Made by a program: the position numbers and the translations under genes. A DNA stretch of 64,000 bases from JACDAE01 sp963717195 (GTDB taxonomy: Bacteria > Chloroflexota > Ktedonobacteria > Ktedonobacterales > Ktedonobacteraceae), in assembly GCA_963717195.1 (NCBI GenBank), contig CAVQVR010000020.1:124001-188000 (forward strand). Direction: 5' to 3'. The notes beneath the pieces are model-generated. The model searched no databases. It had not been told where the DNA came from and saw nothing but the letters and a program-made list of their open reading frames with translations. Below are positions 27,573 to 36,098 of this stretch, one piece after another. Position 1 is the stretch's first letter; each line of letters starts with the position of its first letter.

Positions 27573-28628
27573 ATGCGACGAATAGCGATACTGGCTGAAG
27601 GCTTATTTGAAATGCACTATGGGAAGACGGCGACCGGTGTCATCCGTTATGGGAAAGATACCGTTGTGGCTGTTATTGACAGTACGCGTGCCGGGCAGGA
27701 TGTCTCACAGGCACTTGCTGCGGCGATTGGGCAGGGTATCCCTGTTGTGCAAGATATTCATGAAGCCTTGCACTATCAGCCTGACACACTTTTAATTGGC
27801 ATCGCTCCCCAGGGAGGTAGATTACCAGAGTCCTGGCGTTGGCAATTGCTTGCTGCAATTGATGCTGGTCTGAACATCATCAGCGGCCTCCATATGTTTC
27901 TTTCTGAAGATGAAGAATTACGCGCTGCAGCCGAGAAGCGTGGTGTGACGATCTGGGATGTACGCCGTCCTCCTGATCGCAACCGCGTCGCTGCTTTTAC
28001 ACCTCATCGTTCTGGTAGCCATACAGTCCTTATGGTTGGCTCCGATTGCGCGACCGGGAAAATGACGGTGGCGCTCGAACTGGATCTTGAAGCACGTCGG
28101 CGCGGCCTCAATAGCACTTTTCTGGCGACCGGGCAGACCGGTATTATGATTGCCAATAATGGCCTGCCCGTTGATCGTATTATCAGCGACTTTATTGCCG
28201 GATTGGTGGAGGAGATGGTGCTGGATGCCTGCAATCAGCACGAATGGGTCTTTGTCGAGGGCCAGGGAGCGCTCAATCATCCTGGCTACTCCCCCGTGAC
28301 ACTGGGATTGGTGCATGGAGCTATGCCCGATGCTATGATCTTTTGCCATAAAGCGGGCGCTCTAACAATTGAAGGCTATGAGCATTGTCCTTTGCCTTCA
28401 TTAAATCGCCTCATTGAGATCAATGAAGAGGCCGTGAGCTGGCTGCGACCGGAGCGGAGCAGCAAAATTGTAGCTATATCCCTCATCACGCATGGTCTTG
28501 CTGAACCTGTTGCCCATGATGCTATCAAACGTGTGGAGGATGAGACCGGGCTTCCTGCAACGGATGTCTGGCGTTTTGGAGTGGATGTATTAATGGATAC
28601 CCTTACCGGTTTCGCATGGGCGTCGTAA
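27573..28628 (+). CDS. DUF1611 family protein, DgcN-like N-acetyltransferase
   Basis: The 351-residue protein has the DUF1611 pattern: an N-terminal Rossmann-like part (MRRIAILAEGLFEMHYGKTA, then IGIAPQGGRLP), then a P-loop-like GSDCATGKMTVALELD, ATGQTGIMI and FVEGQGALNHPGYS. Family members work as D-glutamate N-acetyltransferases (DgcN) in a D-Glu breakdown route in which an enolase-superfamily racemase (DgcA) acts next. A DgcA-like enzyme is encoded about 5 kb downstream. AAGGAG lies 10 nt before the ATG; an in-frame TTG at 27,522 overlaps the promoter and is rejected. The biochemical role here is inferred from the family. Confidence 0.8.
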   Translation: MRRIAILAEGLFEMHYGKTATGVIRYGKDTVVAVIDSTRAGQDVSQALAAAIGQGIPVVQDIHEALHYQPDTLLIGIAPQGGRLPESWRWQLLAAIDAGLNIISGLHMFLSEDEELRAAAEKRGVTIWDVRRPPDRNRVAAFTPHRSGSHTVLMVGSDCATGKMTVALELDLEARRRGLNSTFLATGQTGIMIANNGLPVDRIISDFIAGLVEEMVLDACNQHEWVFVEGQGALNHPGYSPVTLGLVHGAMPDAMIFCHKAGALTIEGYEHCPLPSLNRLIEINEEAVSWLRPERSSKIVAISLITHGLAEPVAHDAIKRVEDETGLPATDVWRFGVDVLMDTLTGFAWAS

Positions 28629-28752
28629 ACGCGGCTCCTCCTACCATTTTACTGATCATGTGACTGTATAGTACTTAGAAGAGTCTAAATAAGGGAGAGA
28701 AGAGGGTGCATACATCTCGCTATCGAAAAATGATGTGTTTTGGAGCAAGTTG

Positions 28753-30418
28753 ATGAAAAAAGATTGGGTCGCTCATATCAGCGACCGTATAGAACAGTAT
28801 GTGCAAAGGACGAAGGGTGAAGGTGCGACGATTGTCTGTGCCTCGGGTATCAGTCCTTCGGGCCCTATTCACCTGGGAAATCTACGCGAGGTGATGACAG
28901 TACATCTGGTGGCAGAAGAATTATTGAGTCGTGGCCGACAGGTCGAGCACCTGCATTTCTGGGACGATTTTGATCGCCTGCGCAAAATTCCCGCTGGCAT
29001 ATCTCCTACCTACGAGACTTATATTGGGTGCCCGCTGGCGGATATTCCTGATCCCTTTGATACCTATGATTTCGTATGCCACACGCTATATGACCGATTT
29101 TACGCAAAGCCTGGCACGTCTCGGCATCTATCCCCATTTCATTCGTCAATCGGTCGCTTACCGTAGCGGGAAGTATACTGCTCAGATTAAAGAGGCTCTG
29201 GCCCGACGCTTCGAGATCTTTGATATTCTGGCCCAGTTCCAGACGTTGCAGGCTCAAAAAGAGACAGCGGCAGAGCGCCGTGCCGCGTATTATCCGTTTC
29301 GTGTCTATTGCGAAAATTGTCATAAAGATACGACAACTCTTACACAGTATGAAGAAGCAAGCGCGACCATTGACTATAGCTGTCAATCTTGCCAGCATGA
29401 AGGCAGGTTCAGCCTCGATGAAAAAGTAGAGGGGAAGCTGGTCTGGAAGGTTGATTGGCCGATGCGTTGGAGTTTTGAGCACGTTGACTTTGAGCCGGGC
29501 GGTGAAGATCATTCCTCGCCGGGTAGCAGCTTTACCGTTGGGCAAAAAATCGTGCGCGAGATTTATGCAGCACCTGCGCCGCAATATGCCAGCTATGCAT
29601 TTGTGGGAATGGATGGACGCTCGAAGATATCCAGTTCGGCTGGCACTACGGCAACGCTCTCTTCGGCGCTTGATATTGTTGAGCCATGTATTCTACGCTG
29701 GCTGTACACGCGTCGTGCCAACAATCAATCCTTCAACATTGATTATGGCCAGGGTCTGTTGCGCCAGTACGACGAATGGGATACGCTGGTGCGCCAGGTC
29801 AACGAGGACAAGGTCAGCGAAGTCAATCGGAAAGCTTATGAACGAGCGATACGTACCTCTCATGGCGAAGTGCAGCGTACTCCTCAACCTGTCCCATTCT
29901 CGTTATTAACCTCGGTGCTGGATGTGACGCAGGGGAACGTGGCACAAACGCTGCGAGTGGTTGCGCAATCGAGTCAGAAAGAGAGTTCTGAACTGCGCCC
30001 AGAAGTACTGGAGCCGCGTCTGACCTGTGCTCTTAACTGGGTAACCAACTATCTGCCGGAAGATGAGCGTACGCACATTTTCGCATCGTTCAACGAAACG
30101 GCATATAAACAGTTCTCCTCTGAGGATTGTGCGGGTATTCAGCTCCTCGCCGCGAAGCTTGATGACGCCTGGGATCTCGCTGCATTGACACAACTTGTAT
30201 ACGGTATTCCGAAGATGGTGCGTGGTCTCCCTCTGGACATGTCGCCTGATGATGAGTTGAAGCAGGCGCAACGTTCTTTCTTTATCGCGCTCTACACGCT
30301 CATCTGTGGAAATGATACGGGACCACGTATACCAACGCTGCTACTCTCATTGGGAAAAGAGAAGGTGAAGATGCTGCTTGTGCCTGATGCCGTGGCGAGT
30401 GGCAATCATATTCAATAG
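28753..30418 (+). pseudogene. lysK: Class I lysyl-tRNA synthetase, one frameshift
   Basis: Two frames join into a protein of about 555 residues with the class I LysRS hallmarks. The HIGH-type motif is GPIHLGN near residue 40, WDDFDRLRKIP follows, and the KMSKS-type motif is GRSKISSSAG near residue 290. The frame breaks near 29,074: DPFDTYD is followed by one extra T and then SYATRYMTDF in the next frame. Both halves have family-like sequence throughout. GGAG lies 7 nt before the ATG at 28,753; a GTG at 28,735 is a weaker alternative. If the indel is real, another LysRS must serve the cell. If it is an error, this is the housekeeping enzyme. Confidence 0.85.
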
Positions 30419-30579
30419 TTGTAACACGCTTTGTAAGGCGCTAAAGAACGCTCAAAGCGTGGAAGAATGCGTCCATTCAAAGAAAACCTTGAGCGGACCT
30501 TGAAACTTCCTTTTTAACCAGATGCCACGCCAACCAACTATTCTATCGGTTAATCCTGCACTGGGGCCAGCTTCTACGC

Positions 30580-30757
30580 CTTAACCGTCAGGGCTTGTGA
30601 ATGAGCGTTTTTCTCCGCGTTTTGGCCCGCTGCGCGGGCCCTTTTGGTTTTTAATGGTGTGTTTTTCGGGCTCAGCCCGAAAAACACACCATTAAAAACC
30701 TTTTGCGAGCGCCGTAGGCGCGAGGAGAGCGGATAATTCACAAGCCCTACGGTTAAG
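30580..30757. repeat. 178-bp nested palindromic element
   Basis: The outer arms 30,580-30,602 and 30,736-30,757 (CTTAACCGTCAGGGCTTGTG and its inverse) differ only by one extra base. Inside them, 30,646-30,672 and 30,674-30,700 form a perfect 27-nt inverted repeat (GGTTTTTAATGGTGTG...) with a one-base centre. Between outer and inner arms are GC-rich stretches, CCCGCTGCGCGGG on the left and GCGCCGTAGGCGC on the right. The whole could fold into one long branched hairpin. It sits between the convergent lysK and exordium-like genes. MITE-like origin is inferred. Confidence 0.75.
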
Positions 30758-30790
30758 GTAGTGGGCGAGAAACCATAGATGCCATACCCT

Positions 30791-31705
30791 TTACGGTCCC
30801 GTTTGCACGCACCCATCCTGTGCATTATCCCATTCCTGCTGCACAATATAGGGATTACCGTTCCAGTTCTCGTTTGAGCCATCGGAAGCGGTCTGGCCGT
30901 AGTTATAGGCGCATTTGTCGCCGATCTCCTGCCCACTAGAATCTATCCATGCTGTGATGAGGGGATCGGTCGCAGCTTCCATCTGTTCATGTGAGGTTGT
31001 ACTGATCTCCGCATCGGCATCCGCATTATTATTAGGGCTACCACTGGGGAGCGGACCACAGCCTTGAAGATCTGTCCCATCGTAAGGCATGGCTGCGTAG
31101 ATTGTATTCGTCCCGAAGTAGTTGTGATAGGCACAGAACTGCGAGAAGCTGCAAGAGCCACTGGCGCAGATATTCTCACTTTTCGCAGTAAAGACAAAGA
31201 ACATGTTGGTGATGCTGGGCGTCCAACCGTTTGTGCTCAGTGCGTTGCTGACCTCGTTCTGAATGTCCGAATCCTGAAGTGTCGTGGACGGATACGGCGT
31301 CGTATCGACCCAGGTGCCAGCGAGAGTCGCGTTATCAGGAGCATTGCCACTGGAGTCGGTATACTGCGTGTTGTTCTGGTAGAGTCCTGAGCTTCCTACA
31401 TCATTAAAATAGCGTTGGATCAGGCTGTTGTAGGAGTCGCTCACAAAAGAACCGGCGGGTTCCCAGAAGATCAGATATGCCTGCATAGTCCCGGCCATCA
31501 CAGGGCCACCATTATAGACAAGGTTATCGCTCGCAGCCTGCCTGGCATTTGAACCGAGGGCGTATCTTGATTTGAAAAAGTGAGGAAGATGTGTGTTTGC
31601 GTCTGGATGAGCAGCTCGAACTGCCTGGGGAATCAGGATTCCTGTTGTCAGCAAGGCAAGAGCGATTGCTGAAAGTGCGAAGATCCTGGAGACGCGTGTG
31701 GTCAT
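30791..31705 (-). CDS. Secreted EXORDIUM/phosphate-induced-protein-1-like protein
   Basis: The 304-residue protein has a signal peptide (RIFALSAIALALLTTGILIP ending VRA). Its mature part begins near LVYNGGPVMAGTMQAYLIFW. That pattern, with the later HEQMEAATDPLITAWIDSSG and KCAYNYG, resembles bacterial members of the EXORDIUM (Phi-1) family. The SHEQxEAxTDP stretch recalls a metal-binding site. The function of the bacterial proteins is unknown. It is convergent with lysK, separated by the nested palindrome. Confidence 0.55.
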   Translation of the reverse strand: MTTRVSRIFALSAIALALLTTGILIPQAVRAAHPDANTHLPHFFKSRYALGSNARQAASDNLVYNGGPVMAGTMQAYLIFWEPAGSFVSDSYNSLIQRYFNDVGSSGLYQNNTQYTDSSGNAPDNATLAGTWVDTTPYPSTTLQDSDIQNEVSNALSTNGWTPSITNMFFVFTAKSENICASGSCSFSQFCAYHNYFGTNTIYAAMPYDGTDLQGCGPLPSGSPNNNADADAEISTTSHEQMEAATDPLITAWIDSSGQEIGDKCAYNYGQTASDGSNENWNGNPYIVQQEWDNAQDGCVQTGP

Positions 31706-32236
31706 GAAAAGCTCCTTTCCCCATAACGTGGCATATCTGTGCCACAGACATAAATAGTGATAGCGAAGGTGTATTCTATCGTCTTCTCTGGGTAAATAGA
31801 CGGAGTTGATAGGCGTTTTTGCTTATATTGGTATTGTTCTATCAGAGATGGGGGGTAAAAGGTACTTCGCATCGTTTTCCCTTTCAGCCACAAACGTAGC
31901 TTCGTCAACGCAAAGCATATTGGTTGAGACAATGAAATAGCAGTAAGATTATTTGTCAGGAATAAATCCAGTATTATTGATTGTCTGAAAGAAGATTTAT
32001 ATATTTATACTTTAGTATTTTATAATTGAAAATTGGTGAGAAAATCACTTGAAAATAGAATGAATATTGCTTATACTTTCTCGAGTGAACCATAAAGTGA
32101 GGAAAATTCTTAGCTGTGCCTCTCATACTTTTGGCAACTTTTATTTTTGCTTTATTGTCTGGTCACACGTTTTTCTAAGGATTTTAACTTTTTGAACCAG
32201 GCTGCATTAGATTAACGCCTGAGAAGGAGAAATACC
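31706..32236. other. 531-nt AT-rich gene-free interval
   Basis: This gap lies between two divergent secreted-protein genes. I see no coding frame with family features and no strong palindrome. It presumably holds two back-to-back promoters; a GAAGGAG ribosome-binding site for the right-hand gene is at its right end. Confidence 0.5.
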
Positions 32237-33298
32237 ATGTTTCGCTCTTTGTTTTGGCGAAAACTGGTCATTGTAGGCTCATGCATGCTAGTTATGACCA
32301 TGCTCTTACCCTTGATAATCTCTCCCCATATAGTATTTGCTCAAGCTTCCGTAGTCTCAATAAACCCTACTCAAGGGCCAGCAGGTACAAAGGTAACAGG
32401 TACTGGAACTAATTGGACAGGAGGTGATCAGATGCAGGTTTCATGGGCTGATGATGGGAGGGTTCTTGGGAATACTACGGTTCAGTCCAACGGTACTTTC
32501 ACAGTCAGTTTCATAATACCCACTAGTGCAGGGCAGGGTGGGCATAATATCTATTTTACCGACCTGACGAGCCGTTACTTCCTCATTCCGGTATACACGG
32601 TCACGAGTTTATCTAACGTGGTTGTACAACAGGTCTGGACAGCAGATAGCAATAATAATGCCAGGGCTTCCTTTGTAGCTGGTGATGCTATCCGTTACAT
32701 GGTGGCGGCTCAGAACATGAGTAGCACACCAGTAACTGCTACGGTCACATATCGTGTCACAGGGCCGCAACAAATCTACTACTGGTCAGGGTCTGCACCG
32801 CTTGCTTCAGGCCTTCTTCGCTTCTATTCTGCCCCAACTATTCCAACTAATGCAGCGTCAGGGACATATACTATCACCGTAACGATAAATTATAATGGGG
32901 TGAGTTCTTCAGCTCAGAGCCATTTTACGGTGGAGACTAAAGCTAGCCATGCTATTGCCTGGGCTAAAAGTCAACTCGGTAGCCAGGACTGGAATGGACA
33001 GTGTGAACTATTTGTAGAAAACGCCTATGGCACTAGTGGGCAATTCCTGACTGCTCAAGCTGCCTACGTCAAACTCCATACGTCCGCTAACTTGTCGCCA
33101 CATATCGGAGCACTCGTTTGGTTTAAGCCGAACAATGGTAACGGCAATAATGGTCATGTAGGCATCTATATTGGGCATAATCAGTTTATTAGTGCAACAT
33201 ATAAAGGCGTCCAGATAAATGATATGTCTAATTGGGGCAACAATGTAGCCGCCTATGAAGGGTGGGGCAATGCTCCATCAAGCTGGCCTGGCAGGTAG
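32237..33298 (+). CDS. Secreted NlpC/P60- or CHAP-type endopeptidase with immunoglobulin-like domains
   Basis: The 353-residue protein has a signal peptide ending near FAQA. An IPT/TIG-like Ig domain (VVSINPTQGPAGTKVTGTG) follows, then a second beta-rich domain (about 130-235). The C-terminal papain-like domain has GQCELFVENAYG with the likely nucleophilic Cys and GHVGIYIGHNQFIS with the likely catalytic His. Such enzymes cut peptide crosslinks in peptidoglycan. The gene converges with the epimerase gene at 33,390. Assignment between the NlpC/P60 and CHAP families is uncertain from sequence alone. Confidence 0.75.
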   Translation: MFRSLFWRKLVIVGSCMLVMTMLLPLIISPHIVFAQASVVSINPTQGPAGTKVTGTGTNWTGGDQMQVSWADDGRVLGNTTVQSNGTFTVSFIIPTSAGQGGHNIYFTDLTSRYFLIPVYTVTSLSNVVVQQVWTADSNNNARASFVAGDAIRYMVAAQNMSSTPVTATVTYRVTGPQQIYYWSGSAPLASGLLRFYSAPTIPTNAASGTYTITVTINYNGVSSSAQSHFTVETKASHAIAWAKSQLGSQDWNGQCELFVENAYGTSGQFLTAQAAYVKLHTSANLSPHIGALVWFKPNNGNGNNGHVGIYIGHNQFISATYKGVQINDMSNWGNNVAAYEGWGNAPSSWPGR

Positions 33299-33389
33299 TC
33301 TGGTGCATCTTTTGGGTGAGGGGCAGAGGCTGACTACCTCTAGTCTCCATCCAACAAGTTGAGCAGGATGTACCTATCCATATATGATT

Positions 33390-34403
33390 TCACACACTCT
33401 CAACTCCCAGGCCGGGCGTATCTGGTAGCACTAATTTTCCATTGACCACCTTCACCCCTGTATATGGGTCATTGTCAATTAACAAATTTCCATCAAGATC
33501 AGCATAATCGACAAGCGGGGTCAAGTGGGCAGCGGCAGTGATCGCCAGAGAGCTTTCAATCATACAGCCAAGCATAATACGCAGATTATGAGCACGAGCG
33601 ACATGTATCATCTTAAGCACGTTACTTATGCCGTTACTCTTCATTAGCTTGAGGTTTACTCCATCAACACACTCCGCTAACCTGGGAATATCTTCGACTG
33701 TGACGCAGCTCTCATCGGCAATAAGAGGAACAGGGATGTTATCACGAATAAGTTTTAGCCCTTTCAGGTCATGGGCAACAATTGGCTGCTCGACAAACTC
33801 AATGTTATATGCTGCCATTGCAGTAATATTCTTAATCGCCTCTTTCGGCGTCCAGGCGGTGTTCGCATCGACACGAATAAGCGCGTTTGTGACATCACGG
33901 ATTGCTTTGATGCTATCAAGATCATGCCTGGTGCCAACCTTGATTTTAAGAATGCGGTAGTCTTGCGCCAGCAATGCTTTTTTCGCCATTTCTGCTGGTG
34001 TATCAATGCCAATGGTAAATGACGTATAACGCGCGTGTTTGGGATTGACTCTGAGCAGTTTGTAGAGCGGCACACCAAGTACTTTCCCTATAAGATCATA
34101 AAGTGCCATATCGACGGAAGCTTTAGCAGATGGATTTAGGCGTATCATTTTGTCTAAACTGCCCATAATATCTTCAATCAGAAAAGGGTCATCGCCAAGA
34201 TTACCCGCAAATAGCGAGATGCATGCGAGCACAGTCTCAACGCTTTCACCATAATATCCATCAGGGGCAGCTTCACCATAGCCTGTATATTCGTTATAAT
34301 TAATTTGCACAATGACATTAGGTGAGGTATGTTGTACTCCTCGTGAAATACGAAACGGTGTTGTCAGTTTGAGATCAATGGGTCTCGCATCGATGTGAAG
34401 CAT
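33390..34403 (-). CDS. Enolase-superfamily epimerase (L-Ala-D/L-Glu epimerase or DgcA-like)
   Basis: The 337-residue protein has the complete muconate-lactonizing-type active site: KIK at 153-155, Asp179 in RVDANTAW, Glu205 in FVEQPI, Asp230 in IADESC, and the second catalytic lysine in KLMK (252-255). These bind Mg and carry out 1,1-proton transfer. The set fits dipeptide epimerases and N-acetyl-D-glutamate racemases. I chose the ATG at 34,403 because AAAGGAAAC lies about 6 nt upstream; the frame runs up to 34,448 without a better start. Nearby DUF1611 and endopeptidase genes favour a role in using D-Glu-containing murein peptides. Confidence 0.85.
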   Translation of the reverse strand: MLHIDARPIDLKLTTPFRISRGVQHTSPNVIVQINYNEYTGYGEAAPDGYYGESVETVLACISLFAGNLGDDPFLIEDIMGSLDKMIRLNPSAKASVDMALYDLIGKVLGVPLYKLLRVNPKHARYTSFTIGIDTPAEMAKKALLAQDYRILKIKVGTRHDLDSIKAIRDVTNALIRVDANTAWTPKEAIKNITAMAAYNIEFVEQPIVAHDLKGLKLIRDNIPVPLIADESCVTVEDIPRLAECVDGVNLKLMKSNGISNVLKMIHVARAHNLRIMLGCMIESSLAITAAAHLTPLVDYADLDGNLLIDNDPYTGVKVVNGKLVLPDTPGLGVESV

Positions 34404-34531
34404 GATTGTTTCCTTTCTGTCAAGCTTCCATTGATCTCGGCTCTCCATCCTTCCGGGGGAAATATGGGTGAAATGGACGGAGACCCTTGATCTTTCGTCA
34501 CTGCTGTAGGGGCGCGATTTGTAAGCCCGTG

Positions 34532-34777
34532 CTATTGGAAAAACTGTTTTAGCTGTGATTCCACAAGTGACCAGGGAATGATCATCGGTTTTTTGTCGAC
34601 CGTTACGTTCACTGTATTCCCGCTGACGGTATAGCTTCCTTCAACGCCTCTGCCGGAGAAAGTGCCCTTATGCGTATCACCAGTTACCTGAGCACCATTG
34701 TCTGCTGCTGCCTTGCGTGCGCGTTCGAGTAACGATGTTGTGTCGCCGATAAAGGGAATGCTAAAAGATTTTGACAT
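34532..34777 (-). CDS. Small protein resembling the polyhydroxyalkanoic acid system family
   Basis: The 81-residue protein has an N-terminal helix (LLERARKAAADNGA) and a beta-rich middle (KGTFSGRGVEGSYTVSGNTVNVTV), then IIPWSLVESQLKQFF. The pattern resembles the small PHA-granule-region proteins (PF09650-like), but the match is weak. A strong AAGGAG lies 7-8 nt before the ATG. It stands alone between the epimerase and S21 genes. The function is unknown. Confidence 0.6.
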   Translation of the reverse strand: MSKSFSIPFIGDTTSLLERARKAAADNGAQVTGDTHKGTFSGRGVEGSYTVSGNTVNVTVDKKPMIIPWSLVESQLKQFFQ

Positions 34778-34915
34778 TTTGTTGCTCCTTAATAAATAGG
34801 TGTTTTTGTATATGTATGGGCTGTAACAAAATGGTTATCCTATGAGACACCACAAAACGCGCCGATAATTTCTTATTGGGCACGTTTTGTGTATTGTTTC
34901 TGCCTGGGAGCGCAA

Positions 34916-35107
34916 TTAGCCGGGTTGACGAGTACGGCGTTGTTTACGACGTTGTGCAGCGGCCTTTCGTTTACGGCGAGCCTGGGGACTCTCGTAATGG
35001 GCCCGGCGACGAGCTTCGGAAAGGATTCCATCCTGCTGCACTTTACGATTAAATTTTTTAAGGGCAACCTCGAATGAGTCGCCAGGATTTACTTTTACTT
35101 CGCTCAT
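34916..35107 (-). CDS. rpsU: Ribosomal protein S21
   Basis: The 63-residue protein reads EVKVNPGDSFEVALKKFNRK near the start and ends in a basic tail (RKRKAAAQRRKQRR), as usual for bacterial S21. The family length is 58-70 residues. The start at 35,107 lies 5 nt after the stop of the zinc-ribbon gene, so the two are translationally coupled. It binds the 30S subunit near the anti-Shine-Dalgarno region. Confidence 0.92.
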   Translation of the reverse strand: MSEVKVNPGDSFEVALKKFNRKVQQDGILSEARRRAHYESPQARRKRKAAAQRRKQRRTRQPG

Positions 35108-35112
35108 GGGTA

Positions 35113-35445
35113 TTACCAGCGCGATCTGCGATCGTTCGAACGACCAGCACTCTGGGTCTGGTAGCAATCGCTGCAATAAACGGGCTTGTCGCCTCTGGGT
35201 TGGAAGGGTACCTGCGCTTCATTCCCACAGCTTGAGCAGGTCGTGCTGTACATCTGGCGTGCTTCTCGTGGGGCACGGCTACCGCCGCCAAAACCGCCAC
35301 TGGCTTTGCGTGCGGAGCGGCAAGATGGGCAGCGGCTGGGGGTATTCGTCAACCTGTGACTTTCGTAAAATTCTTGTTCTCCGATAGTGAAAACAAATTC
35401 CTGATTGCAGTCGCGGCAAACTAACGTCTGATCACTTAATGCCAT
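35113..35445 (-). CDS. Double zinc-ribbon protein coupled to S21
   Basis: The 110-residue protein has three CxxC pairs: LVCRDCNQEF, RCPSCRSARK and TTCSSCGNE, with CSDC near the end. This fits a zf-trcl-type N-terminal ribbon followed by a second CxxC-x(n)-CxxC zinc ribbon, joined by a Gly-rich linker (GGFGGGSR). Such proteins occur in Chloroflexota and Actinobacteria without known function. The start Met at 35,445 follows GAGAGAAAC. Coupling to rpsU suggests a ribosome- or RNA-related role, by inference. Confidence 0.8.
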   Translation of the reverse strand: MALSDQTLVCRDCNQEFVFTIGEQEFYESHRLTNTPSRCPSCRSARKASGGFGGGSRAPREARQMYSTTCSSCGNEAQVPFQPRGDKPVYCSDCYQTQSAGRSNDRRSRW

Positions 35446-35740
35446 GTTTCTCTCAATTCCCGGATGTTTTATCCTATATATTCTTAAACTCGTGTACGGC
35501 GCGGACTGCAGCGGCTTGTGGCGACTTGTAGCAGGGTCTCCTTTGGGCAACATTGCATTGCACTATACAACGTCCTTGAGTATATCATACATGCCTCGCC
35601 AAAAGCACTAAAACATTACCTATTTTCTCACTCCCTCACGAAATGCCTGTCTCTATCCTGTCGTTTTCCCTTTGTATGTTATAATGAAGGGCAGGTGGCT
35701 TAGTCCCTATTAGCATCTATCTGTGTAGTGAGGAGATTGT

Positions 35741-36098
35741 ATGCCAACACGCAATGACGCTTATCTATTGATGACGACCCACGTGAAAAATGAGAATTTG
35801 CAGAAACATATGCTCTCGGTTGAGGCGGCAATGCGTTTCTATGCTCGTAAATATGGCGAGGATGAGGAATTATGGGCTATAACGGGCCTGCTGCATGATT
35901 GTGATTACGAGGAATACCCCGATTTACATGATCATACGCAGGTTGCTGCACGCTGGTTACAGGAAGGTGGCTACGATGAGCGGATCATTCACGCGATTCT
36001 TGCGCACAATGATCTCAACATGGCGACTCATCCCCGCAGTGATCTGCTCTCCAAGGGTCTCTATGCCTGTGACGAGGTGACGGGCATGATCACGGCAA
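35741..36098 (+). pseudogene. HD-domain (HDIG-like) hydrolase, 3'-truncated by the recombinase element
   Basis: The first about 118 residues are a normal small HD protein: LQKHMLSVEAAMRFYARKYG, then GLLHDCDYEEYPDLHDH with the metal-binding HD, then HAILAHND and LYACDEVTGMITATAL. From about 36,098 the frame enters the antisense of the recombinase gene, and similarity to HD proteins stops where this family normally continues for another 50-60 residues. AGGAGAT precedes the ATG. The remaining 3' part is not found elsewhere in the window. Confidence 0.75.
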
